Positions 1 through 8,071 of a DNA stretch of 64,000 bases are shown piece by piece. The notes beneath the pieces are model-generated. The model saw nothing but the letters and a program-made list of their open reading frames with translations, was not told where the DNA came from and searched no databases. A program made the translations under genes and the position numbers. The stretch comes from Pseudomonas sp. Irchel 3A7. Lineage in GTDB: Bacteria; Pseudomonadota; Gammaproteobacteria; Pseudomonadales; Pseudomonadaceae. The first letter of the stretch is position 1, and each line of letters starts with the position of its first letter. The stretch spans positions 62,001 through 126,000 of the forward strand of contig NZ_FYED01000019.1 of NCBI RefSeq assembly GCF_900187565.1, given 5' to 3'.

Positions 1-2340
1 CGCGGCGTTGGTCGACGCGAACGGCGCACCCGCCGAGCCATCCCCCGACACGTCGTTGCCGGTGGGGGTGACGTAGGCGACCTTCATCCCCGAGGAACCG
101 GCCGTATCCTTGAAGCTGGTATCGGCACCTTCACGAATCGCCACCATGCTCAGGTAGGCCTGGACCACGGTTGCAATCCGGATGTCGAAAGCGATATCGG
201 TGGTGCCAGCGGGCAACGGCACGTTATCCGCAATGATCAGTGTCCTGGCCGAAGTGATACTTGCCTGCGGCACGTAGCGTGAGTAATAGGAGGTGTTGCC
301 CGCGTCATCCCCCACCGACGTCCAGTTTAGCTGGGTGCCCGCCGCGTCGAACGCCACCAGCCGCAACTGGATACCGGCCAGCCCCTGATCGCCGATCTTT
401 TCCTGGATCACCAGGGACGCCGAAATCTTGCCGCTTTTGAAGTTGGAAACGCTCAACTTGGCCGTGCGCCGGTTCACCGCCGAGGCACTGGCCGGGGTCT
501 CGATACAGGCCTGGCCGTTCTTGCCCACGATCGGCGTGGCGGCGCCGGTGGCCCAAGTGTAGCTGGTGCCACTGCTGGTGAAGCGAGGATCAGGGAAGAT
601 GTTCGGCGACCAGCGCCACTTCTCCCGCTCGGCGTCGATCGAGGAGACCGTGCTCAAGTCCTCGCTCGTTGCCAGGCGTCCTTTGGTGGCCGGGCGATAT
701 TCAGCCACTGAACCCTTGGCCAGCATGTAGTCGGTCATCTGCAGCGATGTCGACAGACTGTTGGCTTCGAGGTAGATATCGATCGACACCGCTGCCGCGT
801 CGAGGGTAATCCCGGCGAACCTGACCACCGTTTCCGGCACAACACCATTGGCGATGATGTAGGTTTGCCGAGCCTCGGCGATCTCGCCCGAACTGTTGTT
901 GAACTGCCGCACCAGGATGCGGCTCAGCCCCAGCGACGCGCCGCCGAGGATACGCACGGAAGCGGAAAACTTGTCACCCGCGACCAGACCCGCCGCCGCC
1001 AAGGTTTGCAACCAACGAAAGCTGTTGCTCGAGGCGGCACTGACCGAGAAGGTAAAACCCTTGCGGCCATCGCCGGTGGTGATCTGTGCCAGCACCGTGT
1101 TGGTAGTCTTGGTGTAGGTACCACTCCCCGCCGGATCCAGACCGGCAGTAGCGACGGTCTTGACGTAATCCTTATCGGTGAACAGGTTGGGGTTGTCGAA
1201 AACCTCGGTGATCCCCTCGACGCGCCCTTCGAGCAGGTTGGTCGCGCTGGTGTTCGCGCTGATCTGCACTTGCAAGCCTGCGGTGGCGGCCGCAATCGTC
1301 GCGTTGATGGTCTGGGTGTAGTTCGGTCGATACTGGGCCTGGGACCCCTTGGCGATCAGGAATTCACCGACCGAAAGGCGGGTGGACGTCCCGGTCACTC
1401 CCACCAGAAAACTGATCGACACCGCCCCGGCCACCAGGGTCACCCCGGGGAACTTGGCCACCAGCTCCGAATACATCACGCTCGGTACGGTGAAGGTCTG
1501 GCGGGCAGCGACCAGCTCTTCGCCGGCACTGTCCAACTGCCGCACCAGCACTCGCGCGGCCTGGGTCCCGACGCGATTGAACACCCGAATCGAGGCGGAG
1601 AACACATCACCCACCGCCATGCCGAGCTGGCCGATCGGCTGCCTCCAGGTGTAACTCCCTTCACTGGCATCGGTGCTGGCCACCGTCAACGCTGGCCGAC
1701 CACCGACCAGCCCCTTGGTCAGCGTCGCATTGACGGTCTTGGCAAACCGGCCCTCTGGGGTCACGACGTTCGCCGCGCCTTGCGACAAGGTATAGGTATG
1801 GTCCGGCCACTGGTTGGGGGCATTAAACAGTTCGGCGAAACCGCCCACCAACTCCGCCAGTGCATTCAGTCCCGGGTCATCCGCGATGTGCTGCGCGGTG
1901 ACAGCATCTACCTTGAACCAGAGGGTGCGCAGAATCGCGGCATCGGAACCGGCCGCCCAGAAGAACGCGCCATTGGCGACAGTCCCGCTGGCCAGCCCAG
2001 CTTCCTTGGTTGGGTAAATCCTGCCGTCCGTGACTTCGAGCCGCAGACGCTCCACTTCGGTATTGACCACATCCGCCGGATCGACCGTGCTCACCTCGCG
2101 CAGCAGAGGCGCCAGATAGCCCCCGTAGCGAATCTGGATATCGATCCGCCCTGCCGTGGTGAAAAAGAACACCCGCGCGCCATTGTCGGCGCTGGTGGGG
2201 TTTTCCAATGGCACTAAAGCGTTCGCATCACTGAACAATGCTGCCCGGGTTTGGGTACCGCTCACAAACACGTCTACCGTTGCACCGGGCAGCAGGACGC
2301 CGTCCTCGGCCCTCGCGGCGAAGAATTGAATGGGCTGCAT
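1..2340 (-). CDS. Phage tail fibre or receptor-binding protein, partial at left edge
   Basis: An uninterrupted minus-strand frame starts at an ATG (2338-2340) and runs off the window, giving 780 codons without a stop. The N-terminus (MQPIQFFAARAEDGVLLPGA) and the next 100 residues look like a fibre attachment region. Two long modules follow that are clearly related to each other: one carries GDVFSASIRVFNR and RVLVRQLDSAGEE, the other GDKFSASVRILGG and RILVRQFNNSSGE. A third, more distant jelly-roll-like region follows. The last residues visible (AYVTPTGNDVSGDG, then GAPFAST) resemble the start of a right-handed parallel beta-helix, as in tailspikes and depolymerases. It is the last gene seen in the tail operon, just downstream of the tail hub gene. 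The role in host recognition is inferred from position and composition; the family is not certain. Confidence 0.75.
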   Translation of the reverse strand, partial: MQPIQFFAARAEDGVLLPGATVDVFVSGTQTRAALFSDANALVPLENPTSADNGARVFFFTTAGRIDIQIRYGGYLAPLLREVSTVDPADVVNTEVERLRLEVTDGRIYPTKEAGLASGTVANGAFFWAAGSDAAILRTLWFKVDAVTAQHIADDPGLNALAELVGGFAELFNAPNQWPDHTYTLSQGAANVVTPEGRFAKTVNATLTKGLVGGRPALTVASTDASEGSYTWRQPIGQLGMAVGDVFSASIRVFNRVGTQAARVLVRQLDSAGEELVAARQTFTVPSVMYSELVAKFPGVTLVAGAVSISFLVGVTGTSTRLSVGEFLIAKGSQAQYRPNYTQTINATIAAATAGLQVQISANTSATNLLEGRVEGITEVFDNPNLFTDKDYVKTVATAGLDPAGSGTYTKTTNTVLAQITTGDGRKGFTFSVSAASSNSFRWLQTLAAAGLVAGDKFSASVRILGGASLGLSRILVRQFNNSSGEIAEARQTYIIANGVVPETVVRFAGITLDAAAVSIDIYLEANSLSTSLQMTDYMLAKGSVAEYRPATKGRLATSEDLSTVSSIDAEREKWRWSPNIFPDPRFTSSGTSYTWATGAATPIVGKNGQACIETPASASAVNRRTAKLSVSNFKSGKISASLVIQEKIGDQGLAGIQLRLVAFDAAGTQLNWTSVGDDAGNTSYYSRYVPQASITSARTLIIADNVPLPAGTTDIAFDIRIATVVQAYLSMVAIREGADTSFKDTAGSSGMKVAYVTPTGNDVSGDGSAGAPFASTNAA

Positions 2341-2352
2341 GTGAGTTCTCTA

Positions 2353-4890
2353 TCAGGTGTTGAAGGTGATCGCCGGAGCGAAGTTGAGCTGGCTGCGCGT
2401 GCTGCTCCAGGTGTCGTAAGCGGCGGCGCAGAGGTAATACGTGGTGTCCGCCATCAAGCCGGTGATCTCTCCCGAACGGGAGGTGCCCTGATAGCCAACG
2501 GTGCCTGCAACGGTCGGATCGAAATCAGCGTCTGTGGAGTACACGAACAGGTAGCCGGCGGCGTCTGCTGCAGGACTGGCATCACAGTTCACATCAGCTG
2601 CGGTGCCGCTGACCGTCGCCGCTGTGCCGATCACCGCTGGTGGTGCGGTATTGGTCACCAGCACGGAGGTCAACGGCGCGCTGCCGGCTGCGTTTCGCTC
2701 GATGATCTCGACGCGATAACTGCGCAGCAGCGCGCCGTCGACCAAGGCGTCAGCCCGCTGGTAGGTGAACGCCGTGCTGGTGGTCGACACCTGACGCAGC
2801 AAGGTATTGCTGCCGGCGTTGCGGATCCGCACCAGCCGATCCTCGGCGCGAGCCCCCGCCGTCCAACTGACGGTGAAGTAAGGCGCTTCGAACGAGCCAA
2901 CCAACGCCAGGTTCTGCGCCGGTGCCGGTACCACCCGCGCAGGCGACAAGGTGACGCTGTGCGCCGTAACACTCGCCAAATCTTCCAGCGCCCGGCCATA
3001 CACGTTGAACGAGCGAAACTTGACCCACACGGTTCGGCCGATCTGATCCCGGGTGTAGCTGTATTTCCACACGGCATCATCCAGGCGCACAAACGGTGAC
3101 CCGGGCGGATGGCTGGCTACCGGCGAGCTGAGTCGGCCACGTCGCAGGTAACCCAGCTGATAGGCCCCGATGCCGGTCAGCGTTGCATCGCGGTAACTGA
3201 GCAGTTCCCCGTCGACCCAGCACAGGGTGGCGCCGCTGTCCGCTTCGGCGGTGGTCGCGGCCGCCAGCTCGTTGGTGCCCGCCAGTTGCACGGACAAGAC
3301 ATTGACTGTGTCCGGATCGCTGCCGTCGGCCAGCGTCGCCGAGAGCTGACCCATGCGTGCCCGACCATAGATGGTTTCAGCCATCCGATAGCTGTCGCCG
3401 TCGGCACTGATCCAGACCTCACAGCCGCCCCAATTCGGACTGGCCCCGGTCACGGCGCCCCATACCTGCAACTGACTGGCAAGCAACAGGCTTTCCGGTG
3501 GGTTGAACATGATCGGTGCCAACACCGGACCCGGTGCGACGTTTTGATTGCTCTGAAAACCGCTCTTGCTTTGCACCGGGTAATTCGGCGCACTGCCGAC
3601 ACCCAGCAACGCATCCTCGGCCACCACCGCCAACTTGCCGTCTTCGTCCTCCTCCACCGAGATCAAACGGACCAAACGCTGCTGCAGCTTCAACCCCGGC
3701 TCGGTGATGGTGACCAGGTCCATCGGTTCCAGCAGCACATGCTGCCAGCCGAGGGAGAACTGGTATTCATTGCGCACGTAGAGCTTGCGCTGCACCAGCA
3801 ACTGCGCGGCATGTGCGCCGATCGCCACGTCGCAGATCTCATAGGCCTTGATCGTTTCCATCGGTCGCGAGCCGAACTGCTCGATGGCCGCCTGATCGGT
3901 GCCACGCACCACATCGGTGTTGTATTCGTGAGCGCGATCGAGAATCTCCAACGAGACTTCGTTGTAGCTGTCGGCCTGACTCTTGATCTTCAGCGAAACC
4001 GGTGGCTCCCCCTCCTCGGCCAGAAAATCGTCATCGGTCAGATCCGCCACCGGCGCGATATCCGGGAACCAGGACACGCCGTTGCCGGTGACAGCCTGAT
4101 CACCATAAGGAATGACCTTAAGTTTGCCCGCCGACCACACCAGCTCGCTGTTGGTCAGTTGCAGCCAGCGGGCGATCGCTTCACTGGCCGGCGACTGCTC
4201 ATCGAGCACCGGACTCAACAGCAGGTTTTCTGCCAGGCAGTAATTGCGATAATTGCTCAGGTCGGCAATCCACGCCGGGTTGAAGCCGATGCCGTCCAGC
4301 GGATCGAGCAACAGTCCCGGCAAGAAGTCGCCGGGATTGGCGTCCGGCAGCCCCGGCACCTGATAGGGACCATCGACTTCGAAGGTGTGATTCTGCACCC
4401 CGGCGCTGTCGTTCAGCAGGTACCGACTGGAATACACATAAGCGGTATCCGAGTAGGCAATGGCCTCGGCGGGATGATTGGTTTGCAGAAAGCCCCACAC
4501 CAGTTGATCCCGGGCACCTTGCGCGAAACTGAATCCGGCCTGCGCCAAGGCCGATTGGGGCACTCCGTCGATGACCGCTTCGGCAAACACTTCCTTGTCG
4601 CGAAAAATGCGGTGAATCGCCCCCATCGGTCCGCGACCGATCGCCAGGATCAGCGCCGCGTAGTAGGTGTAGGTGGTGTCTTTTTGCGTCGCCCCGCCGC
4701 CACCCTTGCCGCCCGACTTTTTCTTGGTGGTGTGCGCGACGGCTTCGAAGTCGCTGTAATAAATCAGGTTGGGGCTGATGCGATTGCGGCCGGCGAGCCA
4801 GGCGATCGGTTTGCCGCTGGCGCTGCTCTGGACTTGCAGCGCATTGATGCGCGTGGCGCTAGTAGAGATCGTGGTGCTGCTGCCCCCCAT
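2353..4890 (-). CDS. Phage tail hub / host-specificity (gpJ-like) protein
   Basis: This 845-residue protein occupies the gpJ position, between the NlpC/P60 gene and the fibre gene. The N-terminal half resembles the central tail hub of lambdoid and gene-transfer-agent tails, with a loop rich in Lys and Gly near residue 65. The C-terminal third looks like fibronectin type III repeats (PAPAQNLALVGSFEAPYF with SWTAGA, then a second repeat ending TTYYLCAAAYDTW). In siphophages this protein closes the tail tip and carries the fibres. An in-frame ATG at 4902 also exists, but the ATG at 4890 has a GGAG six bases upstream and is preferred. It overlaps the end of the NlpC/P60 gene, which indicates translational coupling. 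Assignment is by family resemblance and gene order. Confidence 0.8.
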   Translation of the reverse strand: MGGSSTTISTSATRINALQVQSSASGKPIAWLAGRNRISPNLIYYSDFEAVAHTTKKKSGGKGGGGATQKDTTYTYYAALILAIGRGPMGAIHRIFRDKEVFAEAVIDGVPQSALAQAGFSFAQGARDQLVWGFLQTNHPAEAIAYSDTAYVYSSRYLLNDSAGVQNHTFEVDGPYQVPGLPDANPGDFLPGLLLDPLDGIGFNPAWIADLSNYRNYCLAENLLLSPVLDEQSPASEAIARWLQLTNSELVWSAGKLKVIPYGDQAVTGNGVSWFPDIAPVADLTDDDFLAEEGEPPVSLKIKSQADSYNEVSLEILDRAHEYNTDVVRGTDQAAIEQFGSRPMETIKAYEICDVAIGAHAAQLLVQRKLYVRNEYQFSLGWQHVLLEPMDLVTITEPGLKLQQRLVRLISVEEDEDGKLAVVAEDALLGVGSAPNYPVQSKSGFQSNQNVAPGPVLAPIMFNPPESLLLASQLQVWGAVTGASPNWGGCEVWISADGDSYRMAETIYGRARMGQLSATLADGSDPDTVNVLSVQLAGTNELAAATTAEADSGATLCWVDGELLSYRDATLTGIGAYQLGYLRRGRLSSPVASHPPGSPFVRLDDAVWKYSYTRDQIGRTVWVKFRSFNVYGRALEDLASVTAHSVTLSPARVVPAPAQNLALVGSFEAPYFTVSWTAGARAEDRLVRIRNAGSNTLLRQVSTTSTAFTYQRADALVDGALLRSYRVEIIERNAAGSAPLTSVLVTNTAPPAVIGTAATVSGTAADVNCDASPAADAAGYLFVYSTDADFDPTVAGTVGYQGTSRSGEITGLMADTTYYLCAAAYDTWSSTRSQLNFAPAITFNT

Positions 4891-5332
4891 CGCTGACTCC
4901 ATATAGATTGAGTGTGTAATAACGCACCGACTGGCTGGCCAGCCGTTCCTCGCGCATGTCTGCGTACTCCACGCCTATATCGCGGTAGGCATGGATGACC
5001 CGGTGTTCATCGATCACCACCGCGCCGTGACTGTACGTGCGGCCGAACCGCCACACCGCCATGTCTCCGGGCTGGGGTATTTCCACCGGGTAGCCGTAGC
5101 GGTCGAGCCAGTCCAGGTAGCGCTCCTCGCTGCGATGCAGGTGCCAGTCCTGGGCATACGGTCCGGGGTCGATCAAGGGCATCAGCCCGACAGCGTTGTA
5201 GACCTCGATCAGCAGCCAGGCACAGTCGACACCGACGCCGAGCAAGTGCTGACGGTGCTGATACGGTGTGCGCAGCCAGCGTTCGGCCTCGGCCACCACG
5301 GCGGCCCGCTGCTGCATTTCTAGCGCGTTCAT
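4859..5332 (-). CDS. NlpC/P60-family tail-tip peptidase
   Basis: This 157-residue protein carries an NlpC/P60 cysteine peptidase core. Cys37 sits in GVDCAWL, His102 in YSHGAVV and a further His114 in VIHAY, consistent with a Cys-His catalytic centre. In siphophages such proteins sit at the tail tip and are thought to cut the peptide stem of peptidoglycan during DNA entry, or to act in tail assembly (gpK-like). The ATG has a GGAG eight bases upstream and overlaps the stop of the DUF2163 gene as ATGA. It should not be mistaken for the lysis endolysin: its place between DUF2163 and hub genes is the usual tail position. Confidence 0.85.
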   Translation of the reverse strand: MNALEMQQRAAVVAEAERWLRTPYQHRQHLLGVGVDCAWLLIEVYNAVGLMPLIDPGPYAQDWHLHRSEERYLDWLDRYGYPVEIPQPGDMAVWRFGRTYSHGAVVIDEHRVIHAYRDIGVEYADMREERLASQSVRYYTLNLYGVSDGGQQHHDLY

Positions 5333-6192
5333 ATCGACGTCTCCGCAACCGGGATGAAGGGCATGCCGCGATAACGGATGCGGTTGCCGAACTTATTGGT
5401 GCAGGCATCCAGCGTGCGCGGACAACCCGGATAAATCAGGAACTGGTCACCCGGGACCGGCACCGCGGGCACGCCGAGGATCATGGTGACCGCGCCGTCG
5501 GCGGTCTGCCGACGCACCGTGCGGGCCACGCCGGCGTTCGCCCCATTGACGAAGCGAATCACGCCCTGGTCAAACCAGCCCTGATCCGCCATCACGTTGG
5601 AGTTGATCCGCAAGGCGGTATTGCTGCCGGCCTGGACGGTGCCCGCGGTCTGGAACAATGCCCGATTAACCCCGCAATCGGCGCTGTACACCGTGCGCAG
5701 ACATGAGGGCTGATACACGCCCCGAGGGACTTTGGTGTCCAGCAATTCCATCGGCGACTTGACGGTGACGGTCGCCTGCTCGCGATCGACGGGATCGACC
5801 TCGGCCACTCGACCGATAAAACGTGTCACCGCGCCCACCACCGGCCGGCCCCAGTCCGCCATGAAGGCCCGGGCCAGATTCAACGTCGCACCATCGAAGC
5901 CACCGCCGGCAATAAACGGCAGCACCGACTCCCCCAGCACCGTGTCGTTCAGGCCGGCGGTAAAGGTGACGTTCAGGGTATCGACCTCGATGCCGCGCAC
6001 AGCACGCACGCCGGTGCGTTTGATCAGTGGGCCGCTGGCCGAGTAGTTCTGTCCGCCGTAGTAAATCTGCAAGCCGGCATCGGTGTAGCGCAGCACCTGG
6101 CCGCTGGCCAAGGCAATGGTGTACAGGTCGGCCATCACGAAGCTGCGTGCCGTGGCCAGGAATTGCTTCAACTCTGGGCTGGCATCGATCAT
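5329..6192 (-). CDS. DUF2163 / phage BR0599-family tail protein
   Basis: This 287-residue protein matches the layout of the DUF2163 family with its C-terminal BR0599-type segment. An N-terminal domain (about residues 1-160) deals with a beta-rich distal-tail fold. The C-terminal part carries conserved cysteines: CLRTVYSADCGV near residue 180 and CPRTLDACTNKFGNRIRYRG near residue 255. In gene-transfer-agent-type tails the family forms part of the baseplate or distal tail, next to DUF2460 and NlpC/P60 proteins, and the same order is found here. Start and stop codons overlap with both neighbours (ATGA at each junction), so the three genes are almost certainly co-translated. Confidence 0.85.
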   Translation of the reverse strand: MIDASPELKQFLATARSFVMADLYTIALASGQVLRYTDAGLQIYYGGQNYSASGPLIKRTGVRAVRGIEVDTLNVTFTAGLNDTVLGESVLPFIAGGGFDGATLNLARAFMADWGRPVVGAVTRFIGRVAEVDPVDREQATVTVKSPMELLDTKVPRGVYQPSCLRTVYSADCGVNRALFQTAGTVQAGSNTALRINSNVMADQGWFDQGVIRFVNGANAGVARTVRRQTADGAVTMILGVPAVPVPGDQFLIYPGCPRTLDACTNKFGNRIRYRGMPFIPVAETSI

Positions 6193-6839
6193 GGTTTGAT
6201 ACTCGTAAAGGCGACGTTTTTCATTTCCCAGATCGACCGGAAAGGTTGGGCACCATCCAGCGAATCGGCATCGAAGGCGCAGCGGAAGTAAAACGCACCG
6301 CTCCAGACCAGCGCGGCACCGTTGGGCGGCGGCACGGCAAAGGTGACCAGGCCGAGTTCGTCAACGCTGTACGCCAGCGTCCGAACGCCACCCACCGTCA
6401 GGACATCAATGTTAACCACGCCATACACCGGCTCGACCCAACTGCCAATGGCCCGGGAAAGCTGGAACCTAACGGTGGTGCCGTCGCCGGTACCGAACCG
6501 GTGGAGTTTCACCAGGTGGTCGGAGCGATCGAAATACAAGAGTTCACCGAACTGCCCTTTGCGGCTGTTGAAGAAGTCCACCAGCCGCGACCATTCATCC
6601 AACCCCGGCCGTTTGCGCACTGCGTTGTAGCTGATCTGGAACGACCACAACGGCGCCGAGTAATACGCCGTGGTACGGCGCCGGCCGCTGGCCGCTTTCT
6701 GCACTCCCGTGCTCCACTCCGGCGCCTTTTTCGACAGCAAGGTTTGCCCCGGCATGCGCGGCAAAACACCGTCTTTTACTACGCCCACGTCGGGATAACT
6801 GGCGACCCAGCGCGGAGGCCAGAATGGACCTAACGGCAT
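6189..6839 (-). CDS. DUF2460-like distal tail protein
   Basis: This 216-residue protein begins MPLGPFWPP. The chosen ATG has an AGGAG six bases upstream; an upstream in-frame ATG at 6854 lacks such a site. The mid region (ISYNAVRKRPGLDEW and DFFNSRKGQFGELLYFDRSD) and the C-terminal half (FAVPPPNGAALVWSGAFYFRCAFD) fit the DUF2460 pattern, in which a beta-sandwich distal tail protein contacts the tail tube. It heads the run DUF2460, DUF2163, NlpC/P60, hub. A region of about 280 bases and a cargo gene separate it from the tape measure gene on its upstream side, which is unusual because these genes are normally adjacent. Confidence 0.75.
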   Translation of the reverse strand: MPLGPFWPPRWVASYPDVGVVKDGVLPRMPGQTLLSKKAPEWSTGVQKAASGRRRTTAYYSAPLWSFQISYNAVRKRPGLDEWSRLVDFFNSRKGQFGELLYFDRSDHLVKLHRFGTGDGTTVRFQLSRAIGSWVEPVYGVVNIDVLTVGGVRTLAYSVDELGLVTFAVPPPNGAALVWSGAFYFRCAFDADSLDGAQPFRSIWEMKNVAFTSIKP

Positions 6840-7137
6840 GTTGATCTCCTGCACACTTAAACAAACACAATAGAAATCGCCGCCTGTACTCGATTAAGAG
6901 TTAACAAGCAAGGTTTGACAACCAATTTAACGAGACACTCAGCTGACCCTTCAATATTAAGAATCTAAAGCAGAGTACGTACGAAGAACACCAACTTAAT
7001 AAGCCACTCGAAAGGACATCAATAACAGGCACCAAAACAAACCAGCAACAAAAACACCAGAGCAAATAAAGTACTGCGGGCCAAGTATTTATACTTCGCC
7101 CACAGCACTCATCCCTCTAAAGATCTACACGGCATGC
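6840..7137. other. A+T-rich gap in the tail operon
   Basis: No credible gene is visible here. The stretch is clearly richer in A and T than the tail genes on either side. It contains the intrinsic terminator of the cargo gene at 7138-7812. It marks the left junction of the inserted cargo. Confidence 0.6.
7074..7105 (-). terminator. Intrinsic terminator after the cargo gene
   Basis: On the minus strand two 15-base arms (CTGTGGGCGAAGTAT and ATACTTGGCCCGCAG) pair at 13 or 14 positions around a two-base loop. The run TACTTTATTT follows. This gives the cargo gene its own transcription end inside the late operon. Confidence 0.6.
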
Positions 7138-7812
7138 CTAACACCGGCCAGAAGCATGCCGCCACTGATGTCCATTCTTGTCTCTATAGCAGCACCCCAA
7201 AACGATGACATGCCGACCGACATCATCAAACACCCACATAGTATTTAATACATCAGCACTATTAATTTGTTCAAAAGGAACACGATCTTGCGATAGGCGA
7301 CGCTCACCTACACTTTCACTTTCCACCCAGGCAATGCCTGGCTCCTGCTGAATCCCTGGATGTGCCAAACCAAACCGTTTACAGACACCATACCGATCAT
7401 AAATTTCCACTATCTGATCTACGAGTTCAGAATCAATTTCTTCTAGTGGGTGTTGCTTCAACTGAGGCCTATCGATATAGGTTAACGGGTGAATCTCACC
7501 GTCCCTTACACACCATGACCTTGGTACCAACTGGGGAAATTCTTTCTCCGCCATGCTTTGGTGATAAACGCGGGTCTCTATTTTTTTTCCACAAGGCTCG
7601 ACGACCTCACCCAAAAACTCATCATTCGCCACGTCAAAATGTGAATGCAATAGCGTCACAGAAAACCTACCCGTCTGATTATTATCAATGAGCAAGCGGC
7701 CAAGTGCCCGAAAGAACTCAACATCTGTTTCACTCAAGTCACTGGTAACCTTCTCTACATTATCAAATGCCGCCCAACGCGAAGAACTTGGAAACACATT
7801 AGCCTTTTTCAT
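7138..7812 (-). CDS. Hypothetical phage cargo (moron) protein
   Basis: I do not recognise this 224-residue soluble protein. It has no signal peptide or membrane segment, and its C-terminus is rich in Cys, His and Arg (CCYRDKNGHQWRHASGRC). Internal Cys residues occur at PCGKK, SWCVRD and GVCKRF. The gene is more A+T-rich than the structural genes, lies between tape measure and DUF2460 where no gene is usually found, has A+T-rich flanks on both sides and ends at its own hairpin terminator. An AGAGGT lies nine bases before the ATG. Together these are hallmarks of a moron expressed from the prophage, possibly affecting the host. The function is unknown. Confidence 0.6.
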   Translation of the reverse strand: MKKANVFPSSSRWAAFDNVEKVTSDLSETDVEFFRALGRLLIDNNQTGRFSVTLLHSHFDVANDEFLGEVVEPCGKKIETRVYHQSMAEKEFPQLVPRSWCVRDGEIHPLTYIDRPQLKQHPLEEIDSELVDQIVEIYDRYGVCKRFGLAHPGIQQEPGIAWVESESVGERRLSQDRVPFEQINSADVLNTMWVFDDVGRHVIVLGCCYRDKNGHQWRHASGRC

Positions 7813-8071
7813 ATTGAAAGACCTCTATCAAGTGATCACTATTCAGTCCAAGGAAACCTGAAGACAGTAAGCTCGACCCGAATGATGCCTAAAACTTAAA
7901 AGGCATAATGCCAATTCATCACGGGCATTGGAAACTGCTAACCAAGCCCGCCGAGCCTTAGCCTAGAAGCCTGCTCCGACAACAAGTTAAATCTAGCAGA
8001 CAAACAGACATCAACCAGTTCTCAGAAAAAGTCTAAACATGCGCAAATAAAAGCCATTTTGAAATAAACAG
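7813..8071. other. Non-coding gap upstream of the cargo gene
   Basis: This A+T-rich gap holds no convincing gene. It contains short inverted repeats near 7893-7915 (ATGCCT and AGGCAT arms around an A/T-rich loop) and could hold the promoter of the cargo gene. No strong -35/-10 pair was found. Confidence 0.4.

Noticed and set aside
865..2217. Long plus-strand open frame of 450 codons
   Set aside because: It is the shadow of the tail fibre gene, whose minus-strand frame is open over 2340 bases and has a sensible protein sequence with repeats.
3109..4896. Plus-strand frame of 595 codons opposite the tail hub gene
   Set aside because: It is antisense to a gene with clear tail-hub features and has the Arg/His-rich look of a shadow frame.
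4859..5332. NlpC/P60 gene as the phage lysis endolysin
   Set aside because: It sits in the tail-tip block between DUF2163 and hub genes, far from the holin, so a tail role is the better reading.
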